A DNA stretch of 47,856 nt from an uncultured Alphaproteobacteria bacterium (GTDB lineage Bacteria > Pseudomonadota > Alphaproteobacteria > RF32 > CAG-239): assembly GCA_944392265.1 (NCBI GenBank), contig CALXWC010000013.1:1-47856 (forward strand), written 5' to 3'. A program made the position numbers and the translations under genes. Under the pieces are notes generated by a model. That model was not told the DNA's origin and ran no database searches. It was given only the letters and a program-made list of their open reading frames with translations. Of this stretch, positions 32,521 through 41,784 are shown in pieces (position 1 is the first letter of the stretch; each line of letters begins with the position of its first letter).

Positions 32521-32727
32521 TTAAAAGAAGAATATTCCCATCAAAATAAAAGCAAGAATCAACCAAAGCAAAGCTTTTCTCTTGTTTCTACCGGACTCTG
32601 TAATAAAAACATACAAAGCATAAACAATAAGCACCAAAGCAATTATTGGAGACAATATGTAAAATACAATGTATAACACAGCCAAAAACAGGAACACCAA
32701 AAAAAAGATTACTTCAAACATAGGCAT
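32521..32727 (-). CDS. Small membrane protein, unknown function (68 aa)
   Basis: Two or three hydrophobic segments (FEVIFFLVFLFLAVLYIVFY, IIALVLIVYALYVFI, LLWLILAFILMGIFFF) with ESGRNKRK as the cytoplasmic loop. No family recognised. First gene of the run; a strong promoter is 85 bases upstream. No Shine-Dalgarno site. Confidence 0.5.
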   Translation of the reverse strand: MPMFEVIFFLVFLFLAVLYIVFYILSPIIALVLIVYALYVFITESGRNKRKALLWLILAFILMGIFFF

Positions 32728-32812
32728 AAGTTTTAAGGCTTTTTAGAAAAATCTTCTACAAGCTTGTTAAACAATAAAATAATAAACTCATAAAAATTAA
32801 AATATGAGCTAT

Positions 32813-32840
32813 ATTATAAGAAATAGAACAATAAATTCAA
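32813..32840 (-). promoter_or_regulatory. Promoter of the small-membrane-gene run
   Basis: On the minus strand TTGAAT (32835-32840), 16-base spacer, consensus TATAAT (32813-32818). Confidence 0.6.
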
Positions 32841-33090
32841 GTAAATTTCAGATAAAAAATTGCTTTAGTTCCCTATTTATTTCTTTTTTATGCACATAAC
32901 AATAAGAAACTAGCAAAAATATGAAGAAGTACACAAAAGTTTGGAGAACGCGAAACATATAAAAAAATGTGGAGAATGAGGAAGATAGAGTGATTTTAGG
33001 AGCGAGAAAAATCCCAATGTACAAAGAAGTACATGAATTTTTCGAGCCGACGTAAAATCGCTCTAGCTTTCCATTATACACATTTTAAAT
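32841..33090. other. Gene-free region downstream of fliE
   Basis: Together with 32728-32840 this makes about 360 bases without a supported gene. It contains the small-membrane-gene promoter and the long imperfect hairpin at 32986-33065. A 77-codon frame here runs over the hairpin and has no ribosome site. Confidence 0.5.
32986..33065. repeat. Long imperfect extragenic hairpin
   Basis: TAGAGTGATTTTAGG (32986-33000) pairs with CGTAAAATCGCTCTA (33051-33065) with two mismatches. Inward, GAGAAAAATC pairs approximately with GAATTTTTCG, and ATGTAC (33017-33022) perfectly with GTACAT (33029-33034). It is about 37 bases per arm with a six-base tip and has no T tract on either side, so it is not a standard terminator. 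Confidence 0.65.
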
Positions 33091-33408
33091 TTAGATTTGC
33101 ATGTTGAAAATAGACTGATAAGCCTTTATCGCAGTATCGCGGAAGGCAACAACTTTGTCCAAAGCCAATTCTGCGTTTGAAACGGCCAAAACCACATCTT
33201 GCACATCTGCTTTGCCCTGAATTCCGGCAATGGTTGTTTTTTCAGCTTTTTGACCAAGCTCTTGAGCTGTTTCAATGCTTGATTTTACCATATCTGAAAA
33301 AGAAAGGTTTTCTTGAACAGGTTTTTCTTCTTTGATTGGTGTTTGGGCACCAATTCGGCTTAATGCAGCTTGATAAGCATTTAACGCATTAGTAATATTG
33401 CTAACCAT
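33091..33408 (-). CDS. fliE: Flagellar hook-basal body protein FliE
   Basis: 105 residues. FliE joins the MS ring to the rod. The segment SFSDMVKSSIETAQELGQKAE and the C-terminal DVVLAVSNAELALDKVVAFRDTAIKAYQSIFNMQI (helical, ends with the family-typical AYQxIxxMQI) identify it. The ATG at 33408 has GGGGAA upstream; a TTG two codons earlier is possible. Third gene of flgB-flgC-fliE. Confidence 0.93.
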   Translation of the reverse strand: MVSNITNALNAYQAALSRIGAQTPIKEEKPVQENLSFSDMVKSSIETAQELGQKAEKTTIAGIQGKADVQDVVLAVSNAELALDKVVAFRDTAIKAYQSIFNMQI

Positions 33409-33424
33409 ATTCAATTCCCCCTAC

Positions 33425-33835
33425 TTACTTCAAAACGTCTAAAACTTTAGAATTCATATCTCTTGCCGTTTGCATCATGGTCAAGTTTGCCTCATAGGCT
33501 CTTTGAGCTTCCTTCATATCCATCATCTCCACCAAAGTATTTACGTTTGGCATGGAAACATAACCTTGAGCATCTGCGGCCGGATGATTCGGTGCATATT
33601 TTTTAATAAACGGAGACTGGTCTTTAATAACCTTGTCTACCTTGACCATATTGGCGCCGGTTTCTTTATCGACATAGTTTTTGAAAGTTACAACTTGACG
33701 ACGATAAGGATCTTCGCCGGCACGAATGCCAACTGATTCAGCATTAGCCATATTTTCAGAAATAATACGCAAACGCTCGCTTTGAGCTTTCATTCCTGAA
33801 ACGGCAATATCTGATGTCACAGACAAATCACTCAT
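33425..33835 (-). CDS. flgC: Flagellar proximal rod protein FlgC
   Basis: 136 residues. Rod protein with the N-terminal motif SGMKAQSERLRIISENMANAES and C-terminal YEANLTMMQTARDMNSKVLDVLK, which form the coiled-coil ends shared by axial proteins. The YVSMPNVNTLVEMMDMKEAQRAYEAN region is FlgC-specific. AGGGG precedes the ATG at 33835. Confidence 0.95.
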   Translation of the reverse strand: MSDLSVTSDIAVSGMKAQSERLRIISENMANAESVGIRAGEDPYRRQVVTFKNYVDKETGANMVKVDKVIKDQSPFIKKYAPNHPAADAQGYVSMPNVNTLVEMMDMKEAQRAYEANLTMMQTARDMNSKVLDVLK

Positions 33836-33844
33836 CAATCACCC

Positions 33845-34273
33845 CTAAATATTAATTTTTGTATTAGCGTTTTTGAGCATATCCCGATATTTATTATATA
33901 TTGTAATCATACGGTTATACTCGCCGCTTGCCTTATTAGCTTGATTTAATTCATCTTCCAAAACAACACCGTTTCCATCTATTGTAAGCGGAGAAGTTGG
34001 CTTAGGTGTAACAATCTGAAAGCCTCTTTCTTGACGATTTTTGCTCGTAATATTTTCTGCGGTTAAATGTTTTGGATTCGTTCTGGCTAAAGGCAATTGA
34101 GCAGTTTCGCTAACTTCCATTGCTTTTTTAAAATCGGGTTCTACAACTTGTTTAGGCAGATATCCGGGCGTTGTGGCATTAGCAATATTTTCAGAAGCCA
34201 CACGTTCACGCACGGCCTGATAACGCATATTCTTTTTTATAAAGTCCACAACTTTAAGACTATCTACGTCCAT
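33845..34273 (-). CDS. flgB: Flagellar proximal rod protein FlgB
   Basis: 142 residues. The N-terminal RVASENIANATTPGYLPK is the axial-protein motif, and the C-terminal GEYNRMITIYNKYRDMLK helix closes it. First gene of flgB-flgC-fliE, six bases before flgC at the 3' side. A GGGAA site lies before the ATG. Divergent from the FlhB-like gene. Confidence 0.94.
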   Translation of the reverse strand: MDVDSLKVVDFIKKNMRYQAVRERVASENIANATTPGYLPKQVVEPDFKKAMEVSETAQLPLARTNPKHLTAENITSKNRQERGFQIVTPKPTSPLTIDGNGVVLEDELNQANKASGEYNRMITIYNKYRDMLKNANTKINI

Positions 34274-34410
34274 TGTTTATTCCCTATTTTCGCATAACAT
34301 TGACTTCCCCTCATCAAATTGTTATGCAATTTCCGTGCCTTATTTTAATTCTTGCTAAAATTACGTTAAAAGATTATAATCAAAGCATATAAGAATTTGA
34401 AAGGCACACT

Positions 34411-34731
34411 ATGTCTGAAGAAGATATTAACAAAAGCTTAATGAATAGCAATCAAGAAAACAGCTTGTCCACAGATTATGCTGTTGCTTTAGGTTATGAC
34501 CCGATAAAAGACAATGCACCAAAAGTTTTAGCCAAGGGACAAGGTCATGTGGCTGATAAGATTATTCAAATTGCAATTGAAGAAGGTATAGAAATCCGCC
34601 AAGATGCCGATTTGTTGCAAATATTAAAAGCCGTGGATATTGACAGCGAAATTCCGATAGAAGCTTTTTCCGCCGTGGCAGAAATCATCTCTTATATATA
34701 CAAACAAAACGGCAAAGCACAAGAAAGCTAA
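34411..34731 (+). CDS. FlhB C-terminal-like protein (FhlB type)
   Basis: 106 residues, no membrane segment. It corresponds to the cytoplasmic export-switch domain of FlhB/YscU standing alone: YAVALGYDPIKDNAPKVLAKGQG (start near residue 23), VADKIIQIAIEEGIEI, and IPIEAFSAVAEIISYIYK. It lacks the NPTH autocleavage motif of full FlhB, so its sequence begins about where the post-cleavage FlhB-CC fragment would. Such proteins can partly replace FlhB-CC in substrate switching. It is divergent from flgB, and its stop overlaps the stop of the convergent RsmB-like gene by four bases. Confidence 0.85.
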   Translation: MSEEDINKSLMNSNQENSLSTDYAVALGYDPIKDNAPKVLAKGQGHVADKIIQIAIEEGIEIRQDADLLQILKAVDIDSEIPIEAFSAVAEIISYIYKQNGKAQES

Positions 34732-35951
34732 AAAAGTCTTTCCATCACACAAATAAAAAATCCGTCCGTAGATGTAGAAAGCGGAGATAAACGCAAATAT
34801 TTTTCAGAATGATATGGATATGGCACGTCAAATTTCTTTTGCCACAAATCTTTCATATTAACTGTCTGAAAATTTGGATTATTTTGCAAAAATGCAGCAA
34901 TAATTTCTTCATTTTCTTCATTCAAAATTGAGCAAGTAATATAAATTATCCGACCATCAATCTTTGTTTTTTCGGCCGCAGTTTGCAATATATCAATCTG
35001 AATACGATTAAGCTTATCTACCATATTTTGGTTAAGACGAAACTTTGCATCAGGAGCTCGTCGCCATGTTCCCGTCCCCGAACAAGGAGCATCAACCACA
35101 AAGCGGTCAAAGTTGTTATCAGATGTTGCAACAAAATCTAACAGCTCAATATTTTTAACCCCTAACCTTTCCATTCTGGGCTTGATTGCCATGAGGCGTT
35201 TTTTCTCTATATCATGAGCAAAAATATGTCCTTTATTTTGCAACAAATAAGCCATGGCCAAACTTTTTCCGCCGGCACCGCAACAATAATCCATGATTTT
35301 ATGTTCAGGCTTGACATCACACAAAATGGCCGCAATCTGAGAAGCCTCATCTTGCACCTCAATCTCGCCTTCTTTATATGCAATGCAATTACCTAAAGGA
35401 ATTCTTTTATAAGACCTGATTCCCAAAGGAGAATACGGTGTTGCAACCACATCAAAACCTTCTGCCTTAAGCTTTTCAATCTCGGCATCTCTGTTTTTAA
35501 CATTGATTCTAAAATCTGCCGTTGCCAGTTCATTTAAAGATTTCAGCAAGCGCACATCTTGAACTTTTTTATACAGCCACTCTGGCGTTTCTGCCTCCAC
35601 ATAAGGCGGATACACATCTTCATTATCTGTTTGCAGCCAAGTTTTTTCTTCTTCGCTCAAAGCCACCGGAGCATATTTTTCGCCACTGAAAATCTCCGCA
35701 ACATTTTCGCCTTTCTTTTTAAGATAAGTCAGCAAAACTTTGCGATATTCTTTTGAGCCGGCATCAAACTCCAACTTCATTCGATTACGAATAAGCTCCC
35801 ATACGGTATCTGTGATAAAACGTCTGTCTTTGGAACCAATATATTTTTTAGATTTAAGATAGCTCTCAATAATGCCGTCTGCCGGAGCCATATCCTTAAA
35901 AATTTCGCCAATTAATTCTAAGACAGCCTGATACCTTGCGCTTGGTTGCAT
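34728..35951 (-). CDS. RsmB/NOP-family RNA (cytosine-5) methyltransferase
   Basis: 407 residues. An N-terminal NusB-like RNA-binding domain (MQPSARYQAVLELIGEIF) precedes a Rossmann SAM domain. It has KIMDYCCGAGGKSLAMAYL (SAM loop), VDAPCSGTGTWRRAPDAK (one catalytic Cys) and YITCSILNEENEEII (the other Cys in TCS). It methylates cytosine in rRNA or tRNA; the specific site is not readable. ATG 35951 has an AAGGA site; a longer frame to 36017 overlaps the next gene and is not used. Confidence 0.88.
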   Translation of the reverse strand: MQPSARYQAVLELIGEIFKDMAPADGIIESYLKSKKYIGSKDRRFITDTVWELIRNRMKLEFDAGSKEYRKVLLTYLKKKGENVAEIFSGEKYAPVALSEEEKTWLQTDNEDVYPPYVEAETPEWLYKKVQDVRLLKSLNELATADFRINVKNRDAEIEKLKAEGFDVVATPYSPLGIRSYKRIPLGNCIAYKEGEIEVQDEASQIAAILCDVKPEHKIMDYCCGAGGKSLAMAYLLQNKGHIFAHDIEKKRLMAIKPRMERLGVKNIELLDFVATSDNNFDRFVVDAPCSGTGTWRRAPDAKFRLNQNMVDKLNRIQIDILQTAAEKTKIDGRIIYITCSILNEENEEIIAAFLQNNPNFQTVNMKDLWQKKFDVPYPYHSEKYLRLSPLSTSTDGFFICVMERLF

Positions 35952-35961
35952 TTTTTTATCC

Positions 35962-36168
35962 TTATCTGTCTTCCCAAAGTTCAAAACGAGGTTTGCCGTT
36001 AGGAAGTGTGTCTTCAAACATGGTTAAAGGACGCGCCCAGATTTGCGCCTTGTTTTTCACATTGCAATAAATAACCAATTCTTCTTTGGTTTCGGTATGT
36101 ATTGCCACTTCCAAAACCAAATAAAGGTTACCTTTATAATGCTTATATATTTGCCCGCGATGCACCAT
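35962..36168 (-). CDS. DUF1653-family protein (68 aa)
   Basis: Small soluble protein with the DUF1653 pattern GQIYKHYKGNLYLVLEVAIHTET ... LVIYCN ... IWARPLTMFED. Function unknown; predicted to be a small SH3-like beta barrel. AGGAG precedes the ATG. It sits 10 bases upstream of the RsmB-like gene and a few bases downstream of rlmE, in one operon of RNA-modification genes. Confidence 0.85.
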   Translation of the reverse strand: MVHRGQIYKHYKGNLYLVLEVAIHTETKEELVIYCNVKNKAQIWARPLTMFEDTLPNGKPRFELWEDR

Positions 36169-36173
36169 ATTTT

Positions 36174-36875
36174 TTACTCCTGAATATCTTTTCTAAAACC
36201 GATTGCCACCAAATATTCCTCAGGCGAGCCTTGACGACTGGCATCCGGTTTTGCATGAGAAACTTTTTTGAAACGTTTTTTAATATCATTCAACAGCCCA
36301 GCCTCAGCCCCACCTTTGAATACTTTGGCAATAAAAATACCGTTTTCAGCCAAAACTTCTTTGGCAAATTCATAAGCAATTTCCACCAAAGCTATGGTAC
36401 GCAAATGATCGGTTTGTTGGTGACCGGTTGTGTTGGCAGCCATATCGCTCATCACAATATCTGCCTCGCCATTCAAAAGTTCTTTTAATCTATCGGCAGC
36501 TTCGGGCTCAGTAAAATCTTGGCAAATAAGCGTTGCCCCTTTAATCGGCTCTGCTTCCAAAATATCAATACCAACGACTTTACCTGTTCCCTTATTGCGT
36601 TCAACGGCAACTTGTGTCCAACCGCCTGGAGCGCAACCCAAGTCAACAATAGTTTTGCCTTTGCCCAAGAAATGAAATTTTTCATCCAATTGAATAAGCT
36701 TAAATGCCGCACGAGAGCGATATCCCAAGCGTTTTGATTCTGCAACATATGGGTCATTCAATTGACGTTCCAACCAACGGTTAGAAGATTTATCTCTGTA
36801 TTTTGCCGTTTTAACACGCACGGTCAGTTGGTGTCGACCGCGAATTTCTTTGGCAGATTTGGTTAACTTTACCAT
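36174..36875 (-). CDS. rlmE: 23S rRNA (uridine-2'-O)-methyltransferase (RrmJ/FtsJ)
   Basis: 233 residues. Methylates U2552 of 23S rRNA. The SAM loop IVDLGCAPGGWTQVA, the acidic VMSDMAANTTGHQQTDH and the catalytic KVFKGG Lys are present, completing the K-D-K-E tetrad. It is preceded by RSRAAFKLIQLDEKF. ATG 36875 has an AAGGAA site. Its first 65 bases overlap the end of the upstream Ppx/GppA gene in another frame. Confidence 0.94.
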   Translation of the reverse strand: MVKLTKSAKEIRGRHQLTVRVKTAKYRDKSSNRWLERQLNDPYVAESKRLGYRSRAAFKLIQLDEKFHFLGKGKTIVDLGCAPGGWTQVAVERNKGTGKVVGIDILEAEPIKGATLICQDFTEPEAADRLKELLNGEADIVMSDMAANTTGHQQTDHLRTIALVEIAYEFAKEVLAENGIFIAKVFKGGAEAGLLNDIKKRFKKVSHAKPDASRQGSPEEYLVAIGFRKDIQE

Positions 36876-37830
36876 TTTTTTCCTTATTTTGTTTATATTC
36901 ATCAATGAGTTCAGAAACAATACCATCTTTAGCGCTCTTCAAAGAAGCGGTAATTTCTTTTGCTCCCAAACAATCATATATTGTTTTAAAAATAACACAG
37001 GCCGCTGTAAAAATTGTAGAACGTTTTTGACCGATATACAAATTTTCCATCATTTGCTCTCGCGTAAGATTATAAACACCGTTTATTTGTTCATCAATAT
37101 CTTTGCAAGAAATAACATGTCCATCAGCTTTGTCTCTATCATATTTTCCAAATTTTTCAATCATAGAAACATAGCGCAACGGCGTGCTTGACGTTGCCAC
37201 AAAACAAACCTTATCTCTGATTTGTTCTAGCTTAGCATCTTTCACAAAGCCATCGGCATATTTTTTAATTTCATCATGAAGTTTTTGTGCTTTTGCCTCA
37301 TCATATTCAATCAAATCAAAAGCCTCAGAAGCGTTTCTGGCACCCCATGGAATAGAAATCGTATGTATGATTTTGGGATTTTTGGTATTTGTTGCCAAAG
37401 TAATTTCGGTTGAACCGCCGCCCAAGTCATATAGAACAACATATTCGGTTTTACCGCAAACATGTTCCAATGCGCCTTTTAAGTTCAAACGGGCTTCTTC
37501 ATAACCGTCAATCACTTCAATTTTAATACCAGTTTTCTTCTTCACTTCATCTATAAATTCTTGGGAGTTTTGCGCCATTCTGCAAGATGCCGTGGCAATA
37601 GCTCTGGTCTTGATAATATTATATTTTTTCATAATATTTTTCAGTTTCACAAAGCAATCCACTCCCCTTGCAAAAGATTCTTTGGTGAACATCATATGCT
37701 CATACATTCCCTCACCGAGCTTAACGGAATAAGCTTCTGTGAAAGCATATTTTTTGTTTTTATCAGCAATAACCAATCGGCAAGAGTTTGTTCCCAAATC
37801 AATAGCTGCAAAATATTTATTTCTGTTCAT
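36811..37830 (-). CDS. Ppx/GppA-family phosphatase, paralogue 2
   Basis: 339 residues. Family features: YFAAIDLGTNSCRLVIAD (N-terminal phosphate loop), RAIATASCRMAQNS and the second loop YVVLYDLGGGSTEI. The family hydrolyses long-chain polyphosphate or pppGpp. It is tandem with a diverged paralogue immediately upstream (14-base overlap). The C-terminus NGKVNQICQRNSRSTPTDRAC is read from the start of rlmE in a different frame and looks like a non-conserved tail. I start at MNRNKYFAAID, as it aligns with the family and has an AGAGGA stretch upstream. Confidence 0.9.
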   Translation of the reverse strand: MNRNKYFAAIDLGTNSCRLVIADKNKKYAFTEAYSVKLGEGMYEHMMFTKESFARGVDCFVKLKNIMKKYNIIKTRAIATASCRMAQNSQEFIDEVKKKTGIKIEVIDGYEEARLNLKGALEHVCGKTEYVVLYDLGGGSTEITLATNTKNPKIIHTISIPWGARNASEAFDLIEYDEAKAQKLHDEIKKYADGFVKDAKLEQIRDKVCFVATSSTPLRYVSMIEKFGKYDRDKADGHVISCKDIDEQINGVYNLTREQMMENLYIGQKRSTIFTAACVIFKTIYDCLGAKEITASLKSAKDGIVSELIDEYKQNKEKNGKVNQICQRNSRSTPTDRAC

Positions 37831-38923
37831 GATTTTTTCTTCCTCTTTTTCCATAAGGAAAACGTCTTCTGAACTTTTTATTTTGCTGTTTATGATGCTC
37901 ATTTTGTGAATGCATCAAGTCAAGCAAAATTCCTTCACGAATTCCTCTATCGGCAACCGTAATTTCTGAAATGGGCCAAAAAGAACACAAAGCCTCAATA
38001 ATTGCACAACCGGCCATTGTTAAATCTGCCTTTTGCGCACCGATGCAAGCGTGTTTTTTTCTACCCTCATCGCCCAGTCTTTTAATTTTATTAATCGTGC
38101 GGTCAATATCTTGTTTAGAGATAGACAAACCATCCACGGCCGAACGATTATACCTTGGCAAGTTAAGATGAACGGCACCCAAAACAGTAACAGTTCCAGA
38201 CGTTCCGATAACCTGAATTTCTTGATTACGGATAGCCTCCATAATCTGATATTTTTCTTCAAAATCTGCCAAAATTTTTTGTGTGCGTTCGATAATGGTA
38301 TTATAGGCCAAATCTGTCATATCTTGAGAAGGAAAAGCCTCAGAAATTGTCACTACGCCATAAGGTAAAGAAACAAAACCTTCAATAAAAGTTTTGCCCG
38401 TATTTGTCACTCTGGCCAAAGAAATTTCCGTTGAACCGCCACCAATATCAAAAACCAACGCTCTTTTGATGGTTCGGTTTAATAAAGGAATACACCCCAC
38501 AACCGCCAATCTGGATTCTTCTTTAGAAGAAATAATTTCCAGACTCAAGCCGGTTTCTCTTTTCACCGCATCTACAAATTCTTTGCAGTTAACCGCACGC
38601 CTGCAAGCCGCGGTTGCCACATAACGATATTTATAAATAGGCGCATATTCAGCCAACACACCGGAACAAACTTTTAATGCGGCAATTGTACGTTTAATTG
38701 CCAAACGAGAAAGTTGATTATCATTAATAATACCTTCTCCCAACCGCGTAATTTTAGAAAAAGTTTCCACAATTCTAAAAGAACTCGGCGTTGGTGTTGC
38801 AATCACCAAACGACAAGAATTTGTTCCCAAATCAATTGCCGCATAATTTTTAGGTTCTGGCGCGGCAATTTTTATTCTATCGTTATATGGCTTTACATTA
38901 TTTTTATTTAATTTTTTTGCCAT
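37817..38923 (-). CDS. Ppx/GppA-family phosphatase, paralogue 1
   Basis: 368 residues. NYAAIDLGTNSCRLVIATP (near 27-45), RYVATAACRRAVNCKEFVDAV and ALVFDIGGGSTEISLA show the actin-like fold with both phosphate loops and the catalytic Glu region ATAACRR. N-terminal 25 residues and a very basic C-terminus (RRRFPYGKRGRKNHEQK) are extra. It overlaps the start of paralogue 2 by 14 bases. Both copies keep the active-site motifs, so they may have split polyphosphatase and pppGpp roles. Confidence 0.9.
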   Translation of the reverse strand: MAKKLNKNNVKPYNDRIKIAAPEPKNYAAIDLGTNSCRLVIATPTPSSFRIVETFSKITRLGEGIINDNQLSRLAIKRTIAALKVCSGVLAEYAPIYKYRYVATAACRRAVNCKEFVDAVKRETGLSLEIISSKEESRLAVVGCIPLLNRTIKRALVFDIGGGSTEISLARVTNTGKTFIEGFVSLPYGVVTISEAFPSQDMTDLAYNTIIERTQKILADFEEKYQIMEAIRNQEIQVIGTSGTVTVLGAVHLNLPRYNRSAVDGLSISKQDIDRTINKIKRLGDEGRKKHACIGAQKADLTMAGCAIIEALCSFWPISEITVADRGIREGILLDLMHSQNEHHKQQNKKFRRRFPYGKRGRKNHEQK

Positions 38924-39021
38924 TTTATATTTAATTTCAACTTATCTTTGTCTTATACAATCATTTCTCTCATAATGAAGAATTTTTCTTTCAAGAGCAA
39001 GCATTTTTTTGGTTTTAAAAT

Positions 39022-39051
39022 AAAAAAAAGGAGCTATGAAAAGCTCCTTTT
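39022..39051 (-). terminator. Terminator of ccrM
   Basis: AAAAGGAGCT-ATGAA-AAGCTCCTTTT style stem with minus-strand T tract, about 10 bases after the stop. Confidence 0.75.
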
Positions 39052-39060
39052 AATTAAAAA

Positions 39061-40176
<1,116 letters not shown>

Positions 40177-40343
40177 TTAGTTATCATTTTCACTGAGCAC
40201 AGTATCACGCAAATTTGGTTATAAAATTATTAACATTGACAAAAAAATTATACATTTTTTGTAAAAAAATATTTTTTTATTATATTTCAATAAGATAAAA
40301 TTGCAATTATTCGTTTAAATAGACCGTTTTTTCCAAATAAGAC

Positions 40344-40369
40344 AAAAAAAAGAGGTGCAAAGCACCCCT
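40344..40369 (-). terminator. Terminator of the 40375 gene
   Basis: GAGGTGC-AAA-GCACCCC stem with minus-strand T tract (40344-40350). Confidence 0.65.
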
Positions 40370-40374
40370 GTTTG

Positions 40375-40938
40375 TTAATTTAATTTTCGCAAATTCTGAT
40401 ATTTTTCCGAAAATTTTTTTAAGATTTCATCGACCGTATATTCTTCCGGAGAAAGTCCCAATGTCTCAGTCAAAATTTCAAAATCATCATCCCTGTCAAA
40501 ATCAGCCAACAAGTCCAATAATTCCAAATAATCATCACCACTGAAGGACCTGACATTTGTAATAAAAAAACTCGTCACATACTGATAAAATTGCTGGGCA
40601 AAATTATCATGCACAAAAGGAGATAAAATTGCGATGCAAGATAACCAAAACGGAATGACCTCATGGTCTGTTGCCACATAGGTCAACTTGGTAATCTCTT
40701 TTGTTAAGGATTCTAATTTTTCATCAATCTTCTGTTTCAAAAGTTTTGCCTTTCTGGAGATATTCTCCGCAGTAACGCTCTGCCAAAACTCATCGTCTTC
40801 AATCATATGAATATATTCAATATGCTTTGCCAAAATGTTTTTTGGAAGACCGTACTGCAAATATATAGCCAAAGAAGACATAGCCGCCGCAGTCATATGG
40901 ATTCTACCCATCTGTTCTGCAAAAAATCTTTTTTTCAT
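40375..40938 (-). CDS. Helical protein of unknown function (187 aa)
   Basis: Soluble, all-helical, acidic C-terminal half (YLELLDLLADFDRDDDFEIL, LSPEEYTVDEILKKFSEKY). It has no signal peptide; a short hydrophobic region (IPFWLSCIAILSPFVHD) may be buried rather than a membrane helix. No family recognised. Single gene between rnhB and ccrM with its own terminator and an SD-less leader. Confidence 0.55.
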   Translation of the reverse strand: MKKRFFAEQMGRIHMTAAAMSSLAIYLQYGLPKNILAKHIEYIHMIEDDEFWQSVTAENISRKAKLLKQKIDEKLESLTKEITKLTYVATDHEVIPFWLSCIAILSPFVHDNFAQQFYQYVTSFFITNVRSFSGDDYLELLDLLADFDRDDDFEILTETLGLSPEEYTVDEILKKFSEKYQNLRKLN

Positions 40939-41015
40939 AGCCGTAAAATTATAAGTTAATAATAATGTGCTATAAAAAAACTTATTTTATTAGACAAAAG
41001 ATGTCAAACAAAAAT

Positions 41016-41633
41016 CTATAAATATTTTTGAATAGGTTTATAAGAGATTCTATGTTCCGGACAGATTCCATATTTTTCCAAACCGTCTATATGAAGTTTG
41101 GTTCCGTATCCCGCATTTTTTTCAAAACCATAATGAGGATACTTTTCAGCCAAGTTTTGCATGAGCTTATCTCTATATACTTTCGCCACAATAGACGCTG
41201 CCGAAACAGACATTGACAATCCGTCCCCTTGAATAATGGTCTCCGTTGCACAAGGAAAATCTTTGGGAGTTCTGTTTCCGTCAATTAAAGCCACGTTGGG
41301 GTGAACATTTAAGTTTTGATAAGCTCTTTTCATAGCTAAAAAGGTTGCTTGTAAAATATTTAAATTATCAATTTCTTCTCTGCTCGCCTGCCCGATTCCG
41401 ATACTCAAATTTCCTTTTTTTTCTTCTTCTTGCAACATATCATAAAGTTTTTCTCTTTTTTTGGCAGATAGTTTTTTGGAATCATTTAAAGAGTTCAACA
41501 ATTCTTTGCTTTCGTTTCTGTTCAAAAACACAACGGCACCTGCCACAACGGGACCGGCCCAAGGTCCACGTCCGGCCTCATCAATTCCCACGACCAAAGT
41601 TGAATACTTATCTTCAAAAGAAAAATCAGGCAT
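41016..41633 (-). CDS. rnhB: Ribonuclease HII
   Basis: 205 residues. Cleaves RNA in RNA-DNA hybrids and excises single ribonucleotides. GIDEAGRGPWAGPVVAGAVV carries the metal-binding Asp18 and Glu19; LNDSKKLSAKKRE and ALIDGNRTPKDF give the other acidic residues, and KNAGYGTKLHIDGLEKYG is conserved. An AAGGAA site precedes the ATG. Confidence 0.96.
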   Translation of the reverse strand: MPDFSFEDKYSTLVVGIDEAGRGPWAGPVVAGAVVFLNRNESKELLNSLNDSKKLSAKKREKLYDMLQEEEKKGNLSIGIGQASREEIDNLNILQATFLAMKRAYQNLNVHPNVALIDGNRTPKDFPCATETIIQGDGLSMSVSAASIVAKVYRDKLMQNLAEKYPHYGFEKNAGYGTKLHIDGLEKYGICPEHRISYKPIQKYL

Positions 41634-41713
41634 TTTTATTTCCTTTAAGCTAAATTAATGATTTTATATTTTTTTACTTAAAGCTCAAAACAAAGTCAAC
41701 ATTTTCAAATATC

Positions 41714-41753
41714 ATAAAAAAAAAAGAAAGGTCCGTATCTCACGCCCCAGACC
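41714..41753 (-). terminator. Probable terminator of the M16-like gene
   Basis: On the minus strand AAGG(G)TC pairs with GGACCTT with one bulged G, followed by a long T tract. Confidence 0.5.
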
Positions 41754-41784
41754 CTTCACCTCTATAACAGAAACAATTCACCAA

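Noticed and set aside
32848-33081. A 77-codon minus-strand frame with a hydrophobic middle
   Set aside because: It runs through both arms of the long hairpin, has no ribosome site and its N-terminal half looks non-coding.
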